DNA of 64,000 nt, from assembly GCA_036924285.1 (NCBI GenBank), contig JAYKYS010000009.1, positions 17,236,001 through 17,300,000 of the forward strand, written 5' to 3'. The stretch is from Asterella californica (Eukaryota; Streptophyta; Marchantiopsida; Marchantiales; Aytoniaceae). The notes beneath the pieces are model-generated. The model was not told the DNA's origin and did not search any database. It worked only from the letters and a program-made list of their open reading frames with translations. Position numbers and translations under genes: made by a program. This document shows positions 40,369 through 54,400 of the stretch, one piece after another. The stretch's first letter is position 1, and every line of letters begins with the position of its first letter.

Positions 40369-42769
40369 TCCACCCCCTCCAAACCTGCACATCCTCCGAC
40401 ATGTGTCAATCTCTTCATTCTTCTATTTGTTCTCCATCATCGTCACTCTCCTCCGCCTCAGCCTCTTCAAACACTGGGACGTTTCCGTCTCTTGTTGTCC
40501 TTTGCTCTGACTCCAGAAAATTGAACAACTCTACTGATCCTCCACGTCTTTTGAACAATTTCACACGTTTGCCAGCCACAGATAGCTTCAAAAAAGTACC
40601 ATCCAACTCACGTAAATTATAAGTGACATTCTCATACACATCTAGCACAACATAAGGCCCGAACCATCTTCGAGAGAACTTACGAAGTGTAGAATGCTGA
40701 TTCTCCAACGTGCTGTCATACACCAGAACCCAATCACCAACACGTATCGGCTTTGGTTGTAGTCGGTGAGTCTTGTCAAAACATTCCTTGTTTCTGACTC
40801 GAGCCACCTTCAGCCCCCTTGTGCTTCAGCAAGATCCTCCTCCCTCCGCTCTAACTGTCTGATACGTAGAGCAATAAGTGAAGCACGATCTAAACCATCT
40901 TCCCACGGTAACGTAGCCCACGTAGGAAAGTCTTCCTCAGCAGGCATGATCGGTTTCTGTCCCAACATAAGCTCAACTGACATATAGCCAGTCGTGGTAC
41001 AGTGTGTAGTTATATCAACCCACAAAGCAAATGGAAGTAGTCTCGGTCATTCTCTAGGCCTACCATCACATGCTTTCACTAAAGCGTGAACAATAGAAGG
41101 GTGTCCTCGTTCACTCTTATCAATGCCCTCTGGGTTCATGGCAGTAGTAAGCTGAAGCTTTACTCCATAACGAGCAAAGAACTCTTTCACCTCTGCGCCT
41201 CTCAACTCGCCTCTATCTGCACGTAATCTCCCAACAGATCCATAACGACAGATGATATTTTCAAGCACGAACCTGCATATATTCTCTGTAGTCTTCGTCC
41301 GTAGTGCTCGTCCCTCCACATAGTTGGAAAGATCCTCTCGAGTCAACACCAAATAACGCATCCCCCATAGCCCCGGTGGCATCATCACAAGATCAAGAAC
41401 CCACTGAAAATGGATACTAGGTGGATAGGTAGGTACAAGCTCATCTTTGTAATGGACCTTAGAGTAGAATTGGCAGTGCAGACACGACCCAACAAAGTCC
41501 ACCACGGCTTGATACAAACCCTTCCACCAGTATCGCTCCTTCATCTTCGTGTAAGTGGCCCAAACTCCACGGTGTCCAGCCCACAATGTATCATGAAACT
41601 CCTTAAGCAGATTCAGCTTCGTTGGTTGATCATCCACCACTCTAGCAAGCATCCCATCTCTTCTCTTCGGGCGTTTTCACAGATAACCTTCACGTAGAAG
41701 GTAACTGTAAGCCTTCCACCTGATCTCCTTGAACTCTGCATCACTCCATCCTTCTCTTCTGCATAATGAACTCAGATAAAATCCAATATCACGGAAATTT
41801 TCTGAGTAGAACTCCTCGTTGAAAGATAGTGGTTCCAAGTCTGAAGTTTGCTGACCAACTTGGCACCAAACGTCTTTCTTCTCATCATTCTCCACCTCTG
41901 CAAACATCTCGTCCTCATCTGTATAACGAGCCCTAGATAACATATCTGCAAGTGGATTGTCCTTTCCTGCTATATGCTTTAGCTCAGGGTTTAGACTCCG
42001 GACATAAGCAATCCATCGTAGCATTGCTATGTCTGGAGTATTGCAGTTTGCTATCATACCCAACAAAAGCAAACAATCTGTTTCTAATATCACACGGGCT
42101 CCTATCAAGAACTCTCAATCTACTTTCATAGCAGTAACAGCTCCCCACAACTCACGCTTCACTTGAGGATAGTTACGTTGTCTATCTGTTAAGATCCGAG
42201 CTCCAAACCTTGAAACAAAACCGCACACCTTCTGCATCTTCTTGACCAACGGCCCATCCAATCGCCTTTAGACTCATATCAACAGTCAGTACCACAGGTC
42301 TTCCGCTCTCGAGTTAAACCTCTTTAGTACATGTGGAGACTTGAGAATCTTCTTCAGCTACTCCATTGTCTCGTGATGTTCTTACCGCCAAGTAAACCTC
42401 TTCCCTTTTCTCAAAAGTGCATATAGAGGCTCGGTAATGTGTGCATAATGAGGTATACTCACACGAAAGAACACACAAGCTCCTAAGAATCGTCGAACCT
42501 CAGTGATGTTGGTACAGTGAGCTATCCTTGCTATAGCATCTACCTTCTCTGGGTTCGGACGTCTTCCAAAAGTACCACATAGATGACCACCACCACAATC
42601 TCTCACATTCCAAAGCAAGATTTGGTACCTGACAGAGTTAGGTGTACCTCCTCCAAACGCATCAAAATCTTTTCCACATCCCGAATGTGATCTGCAACGA
42701 ACTTTCTGCAACCATCAGAAGTCACTGCTTCGTCCTTGTCCTCCACCGGACAACCTTTCATGGGAATAT
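40369..42769 (-). pseudogene. Element X: polypurine tract and pol, 3' half (RNase H, integrase)
   Basis: A polypurine tract (complement of tccaccccctcc) precedes a decayed pol homologous to N. Open pieces are 42812-42382 (after FLDD; GCRKFVADHIRDVEKIL), 42108-41677 (RNase H; ETDCLLLLGM, AGKDNPLADMLSR), 41652-41047 (integrase HHCC and core; ADRGELRG, MNPEGIDKSERGH), 41025-40810 and 40807-40415 (C-terminal GPYVVLDVY). It has several frameshifts and a TGA at 41677-41679 in place of a conserved Trp codon. The reading stops at 42769, inside RT right at the FLDD motif, where S is inserted. It continues at 57714. Confidence 0.88.
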
Positions 42770-44507
42770 TGTAGTGATGCAGGATTACTCCTTTTGCCCA
42801 TTTAGTATACAAGATATCGTTCTCACAGAGGATTTACGTAAGTAATCGCTGCTCTAAGTTCTAGGATCTGTTCAAACACACAAACACACGGGTTTTGTCT
42901 AAAAATCCCGTCTTCTCACAAAACCACACAAAACCACACGTCTTCCAGACACACCACATGGTGCTCTGGAACTAAACAAACAACTACCAACAAAAATATC
43001 ACACAACTATTCACAGAGAAGCTCGGGAAGACGATCTTCCTGCTTCCAGGTCGCTTCTTCCGGTCTTCTCGATACCGTCTTCCCGAAGCGATTCTCGTCT
43101 TCTGGGGGTTCAGCTCGTCTTCTCACCCCTCCAGAAGGCTGTCTTGCTTCGCAGAAGTCGACCAGCTCCGGTCGTTACACCTTCTTCTCACACTCACATT
43201 CCAACGGGTTAGATTAATCACAAGGTGTATGCCCCCTGTAGCCTTCCCAGGCTTCTGCTTACGGAAATGGTCTTCCTGCAGCACTACAACGACATTCACC
43301 TTCACGGAAGCTCAATAGAAGTCTCCGAAACTCACTAGAAGAAGGTAAGAAGATGGGGAAGATGGGAGAAGATGGGGAAGATAAGAAAATCCAAACGAGA
43401 GAAACCAAAATGAAAAGAGGCAATTAAGATTCCGACAGGCTTCTAGTCCGGATCCTGACTAACAAGCCATCCCTGCTTGTAATAGTTTGGGGAGGAAGAC
43501 AACAAACGTGAGTACTGTTGCACCGTCTTCTACTCGAGGATGTCGTCTTCTGTTGCGGGAAGAAGGTTTCTTTCTTCTTCACTTCGCTGCTCTGACTGCT
43601 CTGTCTTCTGGGATCCCTTACCCATAAGACCGTTCGTACTTAGATCCCAAGTGCTCTACTGAACGAGCCAAGCTACACTTCCACAACTGCTGACAGTCAC
43701 CGTCACTCAAGTAGAACACTTCTCATGCACAATTGGGAGCGAATTCAAGGAACCCACCATCCAGAAGACATGAGCAAAGTTTCTGCACTCAAATCCACAA
43801 TCTATTCCCCGAGAAGAAGTCACAATGGCATTGGGAAGCTCACTCCCTCTACCTCCTGCGTCTACTCCTCGACACACCAGCCTAGCTAACAGGACTGCAC
43901 GAGGATGCCGTTCCCTGTTCCTAGACTGTCCACAACTTCTATCTACATCTTCGAACCACTGCTAGTACGAGTATGCAGACCCCTCCTGTGTATTCCAAGA
44001 CTATTCGTATGTTTTCAACAACGGGTGTAGTGCGAAGAACTTTCTATCCTGTGTCTCTGCTCTAATGTGTCTCGTCTGCCTGCACCATAGAATCGATGTG
44101 TATGTGCAGTCGCTACAGAATTCTACAGAACGGGCAGAACTCTATCTCTTACTCTGCGATCCTACTTATGTCGCTGCCATGAGAACCAGGGGAGACGACC
44201 ACCAGGGAGAGAGAGGCGCTGACAGGAGGTTGTCATCTCACATGCAAGCGGTTCCCCTGCCCGAATTGGCTATCCACCTTGTCCTTCCTACGCTACATAT
44301 GCTGCCACATGGTGTCTTAACTAATTTTACATGAAAAAACTACCACCCTAAAGATAGCATGTTCGATCCTACTATATTTGGAATTATCAGTGGAGTTACT
44401 AACTACTCAGATTGCACGGAGGCAATCTCTACCTGATCTGCTCCTATCGTAACTCCTAACGCGGCTTCTGATAAGCTAGAAAGCCCTGCAGTTACCTCGG
44501 GTGTCAC
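42770..44507 (-). other. 3' part of S downstream of the ORF
   Basis: There is no recognisable coding sequence in these 1.7 kb. GTCTTC/GAAGAC motifs are very frequent from 43020 to 43600. An 89-codon open frame at 44065-44334 has no motif. Confidence 0.5.
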
Positions 44508-46720
44508 TTAGGTGGCTTCCTCCTCATCGTCTCTTGCTGGCCCTGCTGTCGCTGCTGCTGCGTCTTCCTTGACTTCGGCTTCTGCTTCGGAAGACAGAAG
44601 CGTCGTCTGAGAAACGGAGTCGACCGGTGCTTCTTCCGTCTTCTGAGGCACGGGTGCGAGACTAGGGACCATGGGGACCTCATAGGGATCCGGGGAAGTC
44701 GCTTCCTCCACGCGGAATATCTGAGAAGACGGCTCGTCTTCCTGTCTTCCAGAAGACATCTTGTCTTCCGGGACGTCTTCTGGAGTCTTCTCGGCTTCCA
44801 ACGCTGTCACCACCAAGTGCACAGCGAGATCGAACTCCTCCTTCTCCATTCCGGATCCAGTCGAGGGTGCTGGAGCTTGGGAAGATGCGGTTGCAGGTGT
44901 CGAAAGCGAGGGAAGACCATAGAGTGTCTTCACTCCTTCTATCTGTCTATCCAAGTACCTGAACATGCTATCCCTGCATTCCACCAACCTCGTCTTGGAC
45001 TCGCTGTCCCATCCTCTAGCTAAGGTAAGTAACTTCCTACCCGCGGTGTAGTTGAACTTCTTCCGAAGCGCTTCCACCGACTGTGCCAGCATCTTCTGTG
45101 CACGAGCCTCCGCTGCTTCCCGCTGCGTCTTCTCCGCTGCAGCTCGCGCTTCTGCGGCTTCTCGCTGCGTCTTCCAAGTGGTCTGTTCTTCTACGAGGGT
45201 GGTGATCTTCTCCCGCACTCGGAGAACTTCCTGATCACGCTGTTGTACCCGCGCCTGCAACTCCTGGTTGCTCTTCCGAAGCTGCACCAGCTCCTTGGCA
45301 GAAGCGGCTGCTTCCGCCTTGTACCTGGCTGCAAGCTTCTCCGTGGTGCGGAGACTAGCTTCCAGCGACTCCGTCTTCTTCTGGTCTTCTCCGTGTCGCA
45401 GCAAGGTGCGCAGGCCGAAGTCAAGTTGTAAGGGCCTCTCCTGTGCCTTCTCCCTCTTCTCCAGCAACTCCATAGCTGGCTGGATCTCCTTCTGGAAGTA
45501 GGCACTGAACTCCTCCAGTCGTCTTCCTGCGGAAGACAAGTTGATCTCCACCACTCGCTCCGCGGTGTCGACTTCGTCTTCTAGAGGCAAGGGAGCCTCT
45601 TCCACCACAATGGTCTTCATCTTCTGCGCACGAGAAGAAGCTATTCTTCTTATCTTTTGGGGTGGAAGACTCCTCATGGCAGGAGCGGCTCTCTTCTTTG
45701 CGCTTCCTCACATCGCAGCAGGAGCGCCCATCCATCCTTCGTCTTCTGGAATCTTCGGAAGACTCCCAGGCGTTGTAGAAGCGGTCTTCTGCTCTGATCG
45801 AGCACTCAGCAGTTCTTCCTCCGAGTCGGACTCCGATCCTGAGTGAATGAGAGAGATGGGTGTCCTTGGTACACTCCTGGGACCCATCTTCCTCGGTGGC
45901 GTGGCGTCTTCCGACCCACTAGACTCATCTTCCCTCACCAGAAGCGTCTGCTGGTGAGAGCCGGTCCTCAGCTGTGGCATCAGAGTGGGAGGAGACGTTG
46001 CGGCTGCCGCTCGGTCATCGTCTTCCGAGGTCTCCTCCTTCACCTCTTGTCGCTCCGTTGGCCCATACTCTGCCAGCTGATCTTCCCTAAGATCCCCCAT
46101 GGCTACATACAAGTAGCAGAGGAAGGGCGTCAAGTGTCCTCCCGCCGGGGTACCCAAGTATGCTAGCTCCGTCTGTACGTAGTTGTGGATGTACGCGCCC
46201 CAATAGATGGGCACTCTGTCATCCCACACTGATTCCAGGAACTTCACGTCCTGATCTCCTAAGTACATTGTCTTCTGCGCTTTCCCCTTGAGAAAGAGAT
46301 GCAGAAACAACTTCGCCAGAAGTCTCTTCTTCGGCTCCCGGTAAGATTCTATCTTCCAACCGTTCCTCCCCTGCCTGTCTTCCACGAAAAGGCAGGTGGT
46401 GCTCCCAAGCACATGCCACGAACTCACGATCCTAGGCAAGATCTTCTTCTCGTACCAATATCCTCGGTTCTCGGACTCTGACCTGTGAAAAGCCCTGCGC
46501 CACCAATCTTCAGTCCAAGAAGACGGTCTTCCTCGAGCTACCCCTGCCTTCGCAGGTACACGGTTACGAGGTGGCAACGCTGCCACACCTCCTCCAGAAG
46601 TCCCTGGTCTGCGAGGTTCCAATCCCACAGGAAGAAGTCGAGACCCAACTCCTTGAGGAAAGGAGTGGCCTCGGCCAATTCTGCCGCTGGTAACACCAAG
46701 CCTCGCGGATGCATCGTCAT
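44508..46720 (-). pseudogene. LTR-embedded ORF of S
   Basis: The ATG at 46720 (MTMHPRGL) matches the start of the T LTR ORF. In order: KELGLDFFLWDW (T: EEIGLAFLLLPWW), a frameshift near 46545, SSWTEDWWRRAF (T: SNWTEDHW), a 100-residue core (YREPKKRLLAKLF...YLGTPAGGHLTPFLCYLYVAMG), an acidic linker with SGSEDATPPRKMGP, and a long coiled coil from about 45450 (LEASLRTTEKLAARYKAE, repeated TQREAAEARA). The tail is Pro/Ser/Glu-rich. One in-frame TGA at 45708-45710 replaces the CGA seen in the fragment at 1-720. With one shift and one stop it is only lightly damaged. Its function is unknown. It shares its domain order with the T ORF but little exact sequence. Confidence 0.8.
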
Positions 46721-47079
46721 GCCGGAAGATCTGTTGCACTAAGCCACAAGCACTTACTATGAGCAGAAGGCTCAGTCCTTCCCAAGTGCCCACCGTATAG
46801 CTTCTACTTCTCAGAAGACGAAACTACTCTTCCAGAAGACAGCTACTCCGTCTTCCGGGATTCTAACAGTACTTCCTAGATAGCTCTCGTTTTCCGAGCT
46901 ATATCTAAACAATCCTATCTAAGCAAGGCCTCGCATGGATTACCAAGAAGACAGCCCACCTTGCATTACATCCTACTTCCTATCAGAAGATCAAGATATG
47001 CGAGAAGCAGAGTATATGAAAGGTTCAGAAGATGGTTGCGGGCTCCTGCAGTGATAGTGGCCTCTGGGAAGACACGCGG
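46721..47079 (-). other. Leader of the S ORF
   Basis: This is the stretch upstream of the ATG on the minus strand. A TATA-like GATATAGC lies near 46900, similar to GATATAAGCC upstream of the T ORF. The S sequence is interrupted by X2 at 47080. Confidence 0.4.
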
Positions 47080-48398
47080 TGTCGGGTTGAGAGTCTTCCT
47101 GGGAAGGGCGAACCTTCTGGCTGTGATATGAGCTTGAAGGCTGTGTTCAATCTACTCGGGGAAGCGTTGGGCTCTTGGCTGTGGCTGGTTTACTCACAGG
47201 ATAGGCTTCAGGTCTCAAGGTGATACTGAAAAACACTCATATAAGTCTCTAAGCTCTTCTGATATGTTCAGGAAGCAAAGTTCAGGCTTAACTAGCAATG
47301 ATAAGATCAGATGGCGAACTTTGACACTCAAGATTGAGAAATATGTGAAGGTTCAGACTTCAGGACTCCTCCTACATGTAAATGAGGTTCTACTGGATAC
47401 ACAAACGAAATTTCAGCTTCAGATCAATTCAAATCACTAAGATATGAGCAGAAACTTTCTGAGTAGAGAAATTACGGCAGTTTCTGGTACCCAGACAGCT
47501 ATTTCGACCTATAACAAGGAATTGGCTCGATCACTTTGGGAAATTCTTACAGGATTTGCAGTACACAGCTTGATGAACACTCCTGTGAAGTTAGACCTCC
47601 TGATTCCACACAGAACTCCAGATCTCTCTCTCTGAAGTTGCTGCTCCAGATTGAGAGCTTTTTGGACCCCCTCTACTTCAGCGGTCGCCCTGAATTACTC
47701 ACGGACTCAATTGACATGAAAATTTGGAGACAGTCGTAGCCCTGCTGACAGTGAGCACAGCCACGAAGTTTTGAAGCAATTTCCTCGATTTTGCTGCAAA
47801 TGACACTCAAAACCCCAAATTCAACAGAAGTGCTGCAATTCTGACACAAATCAAACTTCAATCAGCCATAACTCCTTCTTTATTGCTCCAAATCGATCAA
47901 ACTTTTTGCTGACAGTGCTTGGCTCGACGAGCTCTATCTCCCTATGCTCTCAGATTTCGAAGTACCCTCACCAGTTGCTCGAAATCTCCTCTAGACCTTG
48001 GTTTCTAAACTTAGAATTACACAAAAGACAAAAATGAACCAATGAGAGTTCATAGCTCCATTTGGTTGTCCTTTTGTGCCTTAAACTACCTGGTAACTTA
48101 TCTACACTCATAGGCTACCACGTCAAGCCCCCTAGAGTGCCAGCGTAAAACTTAAACTACCTAAAATGACATGCAGCCTCGAAAGATAACTTAAATCAGC
48201 TAGAAAGCGTGCATGGGCGACACGCAAATACAACCCATGAGCTTAAGCCCTATCAACATGGTAATCAACCTACTAAGACTCAAAATAGATAACATCTTCC
48301 AAAGACGGACTTCTCTGAGGTCTTAACTTCACTCAGAGAGACTAATGCCTGACAGAGAAGTGAATCATTTACTATGTGAAATGATTCACATCACGACA
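47080..48398 (-). repeat. LTR of element X2 (complete copy)
   Basis: 1319 bp, from TGTCGGGTTGAGAG to CACGACA, with GCGG on both sides (47076-47079 and 48399-48402). It is similar to the X LTR and, more loosely, to the N LTR. It is the only complete LTR of X2, and its inner 910 bp are the template of the tandem array that follows. Confidence 0.9.
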
Positions 48399-51300
48399 GC
48401 GGGATAGCTTCCAATTCAATGTCTTTCTCGGAAAACTTCCCGAAGTCAGACTTCCCTTCACTGGTCTCACCTGTCTTCGTCTTCCTACGCACAATCTACC
48501 CAGACAGCTATTTCGACCTATAACAAGGAATTGGCTCGATCACTTTGGGAAATTCTTACAGGATTTGCAGTACACGGCTTGATGAACACTCCTGTGAAGT
48601 TGGACCTCCTGATTCCACACAGAACTCCAGATCTCTCTCTCTGAAGTTGCTGCTCCAGATTGAGAGCTTTTTGGACCCCCTCTACTTCAGCGGTCGCCCT
48701 GAATTACTCACGGACTCAATTGACATGAAAATTTGGAGACAGTCGTAGCCCTGCTGACAGTGAGCACAGCCACGAAGTTTTGAAGCAATTTCCTCGATTC
48801 TGCTGCAAATGACACTCAAAACCCCAAATTCAACAGAAGTGCTGCAATTCTGACACAAATCGAACTTCAATCAGCCATAACTCCTTCTTTATTGCTCCAA
48901 ATCGATCAAACTTTTTGCTGACAGTGCTTGGCTCGACGAGCTCTATCTCCCTGTGCTCTCAGATTTCGAAGTACCCTCACCAGTTGCTCGAAATCTCCTC
49001 TAGACCTCGGTTTCTAAACTTAGAATTACACAAAAGACAAAAATGAACCAATGAGAGTTCATAGCTCCATTTGGTTGTCCTTTTGTGCCTTAAACTACCT
49101 GGTAACTTATCTACACTCATAGGCTACCACGTCAAGCCCCCTAGAGTGCCAGCGTAAAACTTAAACTACCTAAAATGACATGCAGCCCCGAAAGATAACT
49201 TAAATCAGCTAGAAAGCGTGCATGGGCGACACGCAAATACAACCCATGAGCTTAAGCCCTATCAACATGGTAATCAACCTACTAAGACTCAAAATATATA
49301 ACATCTTCCAAAGACGGACTTCTCTGAGGTCTTAACTTCACTCAGAGAGACTAATGCCTGACAGAGAAGTGAATCATTTACTATGTGAAATGATTCACAT
49401 CACGACAGCGGGATAGCTTCCGATTCAATGTCTTTCTCGGAAGACTTCCCGAAGTCAGACTTCCCTTCACTGGTCTCACATGTCTTCGTCTTCCTACGCA
49501 CAATCTACCCAGACAGCTATTTCGACCTATAACAAGGAATTGGCTCGATCACTTTGGGAAATTCTTACAGGATTTGCAGTACACGGCTTGATGAACACTC
49601 CTGTGAAGTTGGACCTCCTGATTCCACACAGAACTCCAGATCTCTCTCTCTGAAGTTGCTGCTCCAGATTGAGAGCTTTTTGGACCCCCTCTACTTCCGC
49701 GGTCGCCCTGAATTACTCACGGACTCAATTGACATGAAAATTTGGAGACAGTCGTAGCCCTGCTGACAGTGAGCACAGCCACGAAGTTTTGAAGCAATTT
49801 CCTCGATTCTGCTGCAAATGACACTCAAAACCCCAAATTCAACAGAAGTGCTGCAATTCTGACACAAATCGAACTTCAATCAGCCATAACTCCTTCTTTA
49901 TTGCTCCAAATCGATCAAACTTTTTGCTGACAGTGCTTGGCTCGACGAGCTCTATCTCCCTGTGCTCTCAGATTTCGAAGTACCCTCACCAGTTGCTCGA
50001 AATCTCCTCTAGACCTCGGTTTCTAAACTTAGAATTACACAAAAGATAAAAATGAACCAATGAGAGTTCATAGCTCCATTTGGTTGTCCTTTTGTGCCTT
50101 AAACTACCTGGTAACTTATCTACACTCATAGGCTACCACGTCAAGCCCCCTAGAGTGCCAGCGTAAAACTTAAACTACCTAAAATGACATGCAGCCCCGA
50201 AAGATAACTTAAATCAGCTAGAAAGCGTGCATGGGCGACACGCAAATACAACCCATGAGCTTAAGCCCTATCAACATGGTAATCAACCTACTAAGACTCA
50301 AAATATATAACATCTTCCAAAGACGGACTTCTCTGAGGTCTTAACTTCACTCAGAGAGACTAATGCCTGACAGAGAAGTGAATCATTTACTATGTGAAAT
50401 GATTCACATCACGACAGCGGGATAGCTTCCGATTCAATGTCTTTCTCGGAAGACTTCCCGAAGTCAGACTTCCCTTCACTGGTCTCACATGTCTTCGTCT
50501 TCCTACGCACAATCTACCCAGACAGCTATTTCGACCTATAACAAGGAATTGGCTCGATCACTTTGGGAAATTCTTACAGGATTTGCAGTACACGGCTTGA
50601 TGAACACTCCTGTGAAGTTGGACCTCCTGATTCCACACAGAACTCCAGATCTCTCTCTCTGAAGTTGCTGCTCCAGATTGAGAGCTTTTTGGACCCCCTC
50701 TACTTCAGCGGTCGCCCTGAATTACTCACGGACTCAATTGACATGAAAATTTGGAGACAGTCGTAGCCCTGCTGACAGTGAGCACAGCCACGAAGTTTTG
50801 AAGCAATTTCCTCGATTCTGCTGCAAATGACACTCAAAACCCCAAATTCAACAGAAGTGCTGCAATTCTGACACAAATCGAACTTCAATCAGCCATAACT
50901 CCTTCTTTATTGCTCCAAATCGATCAAACTTTTTGCTGACAGTGCTTGGCTCGACGAGCTCTATCTCCCTGTGCTCTCAGATTTCGAAGTACCCTCACCA
51001 GTTGCTCGAAATCTCCTCTAGACCTCGGTTTCTAAACTTAGAATTACACAAAAGATAAAAATGAACCAATGAGAGTTCATAGCTCCATTTGGTTGTCCTT
51101 TTGTGCCTTAAACTACCTGGTAACTTATCTACACTCATAGGCTACCACGTCAAGCCCCCTAGAGTGCCAGCGTAAAACTTAAACTACCTAAAATGACATG
51201 CAGCCCCGAAAGATAACTTAAATCAGCTAGAAAGCGTGCATGGGCGACACGCAAATACAACCCATGAGCTTAAGCCCTATCAACATGGTAATCAACCTAC

Positions 51301-51425
51301 TAAGACTCAAAATATATAACATCTTCCAAAGACGGACTTCTCTGAGGTCTTAACTTCACTCAGAGAGACTAATGCTTGACAAAGAAGTGAATCATTTACT
51401 ATGTGAAATGATTCACATCACGAGA
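47489..51425. repeat. 1009-bp tandem array of partial LTR plus S flank
   Basis: Units start with acccagac at 47489, 48498, 49507 and 50516, exactly 1009 bp apart. Each consists of the last 910 bp of the X2 LTR followed by 99 bp of S target DNA (gcgggatagc...cgcacaatct). The fourth unit lacks the flank and runs directly into the polypurine tract and pol. Units are nearly identical, with scattered single-base changes. The breakpoints share only two bases (TA), so the first duplication was probably not made by long homology. Confidence 0.92.
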
Positions 51426-54400
51426 TCCACCCCCTCCAAACTTGCACATCCTCCGGCATGTGCCAACCTGCTCAGTCTTCTGCTTGTTCTTCATCATCAT
51501 CGCTCTCCTCCGCCTCAGTCTCATCAGACGCTGGGACGTCTCCGTCTCTTGTTGACCTCAGCTCTGACTCCAGAAATTGAATAACTCGATTGACCTCCGC
51601 GTCTCTTGAACAGTTTCACACGTTTGCCAGCCGCAGATAGCTTCAAAGGAGTACCATCCAACTCACGCAAACTATAAGTGGCATTCTCATACACATCTAG
51701 CACAACATAAGACCCGAACCACCTTCGAGAGAACTTACGAAGTGTAGAATGCTGATTCTCCAACGTGCTATCATATACCAGAATCCAGTCACCAACATGA
51801 ATTCGCTTCGGTCGTAGTCGGTGAGTCTTGTCAAAACGTTCCTTGTTTTTGACTCGAGCCACCTTCAGCCTCTCCTGCGCATCAGCAAGATCCTCCTCCC
51901 TTCGCTCCAACTGTCTAATACGTAAAGCAAGGAGTGAAGCACGATTTGTATCATCTTCCCACGGTAGCGTAGCCCATGTAGGAAAGTCTTCCTCAGCAGG
52001 CATGATCGGTTTCTGTCCCAGCATAAGCTCAACTGGCATATAGCCAGTCGTAGTACAGTGTGTAGTTCTATCCGTCCACAAAGCAAATGGAAGTAATCTC
52101 GGCCATTCTCTAGGCCTACCATCACATGCTTTCACTAAAGCATGAACAATAGAAGGGTGTCCTCGTTCACTCTTACCAATGCCCTCTGGATTCATAGCAG
52201 TGGTAAGTCGAAGCTTTACTCCATAACGAGCAAAGAACTCCTTCACTTCAGCGCCTCTCAACTCACCTCTATCTGCACGTAATCTCCCAATCGATCCATA
52301 ACGGCAGATGATATCTTCTAGCACGAACCTGCAGATATTCTCTGTAGTCTTCGTCCGTAGTGCTCGTCCCTCCACATAGTTGGAAAGATCCTCTCGAGCC
52401 AACACCAAATAACGCATCCCCCATAACCCCGGTGGTATCATCACAAGATCAAGAACCCATTGAAAATGGATACTAGGTGGATAAGTAGGTACAAGTCCAT
52501 CTCTGTAATGGACTTTAGAGTAGAATTGGCAGTGCAGACACGACCCAACAAAGTCCACCACGTCTTGATACAAACCCTTCCACCAGTAACGCTCCTTCAT
52601 CTTCGTGTAAGTAGCCCATACTCCACGATGTCCAGCCCACAAGGTGTCATGAAACTCTTTCAGCAGATTCAGCTTCGTCGGTTGGTCATCCACCACTCTA
52701 GCAAGCATCCCGTCTCTTCTCTTCGGACGTTTCTACAGATAACCTTCACGTAGAAGATAGCTGTACGTCTTCCGTCTGATCTCTTTGAACTCTGCATCAC
52801 TCCATCCTTCTCTCCTGGATAACGAACTCAGATAAAATCCAATATCGCGGAACTTTTCTGAGTAGAACCCCTCATTGAACGGCAGTGGTTCCAAGTCTAA
52901 AGTCTGTTGACCAACTTGGCACCAAACGTCTCTCTTCTCTTCATTCTCCTCCTCTGCAAACATCTCATCCTCATCTGTATAACGAGCCCTAGACATATCT
53001 GCAACTGGATTGTCTTTCCCTGCTATATGCTTTAGCTCAGGGTTTAGACTCCGGACATAAGCAATCCATCGTAGAATTGCTATGTCTGGTGTATTGCAGT
53101 TTGCTATCATACCCAACAAAGGCAAACAATCTGTTTCTAGTATCACATGAGCTCCTATCAAGAACTCTCGATCTACCTTCATAGCAGTAACAGCTCCCCA
53201 CAACTCACGCTTCACTTGAGAATAGTTACGCTGTCTATCTGTTAAGATCCGAGCTCCAAACCTTGAAACAAACCGCACACCTTATGCATCTTCTTGGCCA
53301 ACGGCCCATCCAATCGCCTTTGGACTCGTATCAACAGTCAGTACCACAGGTCTCCCGCTCTCGTAGCTAAGCCTCCTTAGTATAGGTGGAGACTTCAGAA
53401 TCTCCTTCAGCTGCTCCATCGTCTCATGATGTTCTTGCCGCCAAGTAAACCTCCTTCCCTTTCTCAGAAGTGCATATAGAGGCTCGGCAATATGTGCATA
53501 ATGAGGAATACTCACACGAAAGAACACACAAGCTCCTAAGAACCGTGGAACCTCAGTGATGTTGGTGCAGTCAGCTATCCTTGCTATAGCATCTACCTTC
53601 TCTGGGTTCGGACGACTCCCAAAAGTACCACACAAATGACCTACTACCACAATCTCTGACATCCCAAAGCGAGATTTGGTACCTGATAGAGTGAGGTGTA
53701 CCTCCTCCAAATGCATCAGAATCTTCTCCACATCTCGAATATGGTCTGCAACGAACTTTCTGCATCCATCAGAAGTCACAGCTTCGTCTTTGTCTTCCAT
53801 CGGACAGCCTTTCATGGGAATATCATCCAAGAACGGGATAGTGACCTCAGGTACAAACTCTCGTAACACCATATGCATCGCATTCTGCATATGGGCTACT
53901 GAGTTTGTCGCACCCTGAGGAAGAGTACACATCTTCATCAATTCCAAAGGTGTACGCATGGTAGTCAAGTCTCTACTCTCCAAAGTAAGCTGAAACTGAT
54001 CATAACCTGAATGTGTCATAACCTAACTCTCCAAAGTAAGCTGAAAACAGATCTCCAATAGAATAGATTGACCTTCCAGCAAATGCCTCAGCTACTTCAT
54101 CAACCACAGGTCCTGTTCCAACGTTTCGAATCGTGATGTTGTTGGCAGGCTGCAAGTCTTGGATGAAGCGCAGAGCTCCTGTCTTCTTAGGTACAGTGAA
54201 CCATCGGTTAGAGTACGGAGCCATAGATGGTTCAAGAATACCCATCTGCATCCTCTCCTTCAGTAACTCAATCACCTTCGGTAGCAAGGCACGAGGGACT
54301 GGAATCGGCTTCAAGTCCCAAGGTACGTGAGGAACAGTGAAGATAACCATCGGAGCTATCACACTAGGATCCACACAACCTATCTCCTCAGCCGAGAAAG

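Noticed and set aside
47489..51425. CRISPR array or satellite DNA
   Set aside because: Units are 1009 bp of LTR plus flank, in a eukaryotic repeat. There are no short repeats with unique spacers.
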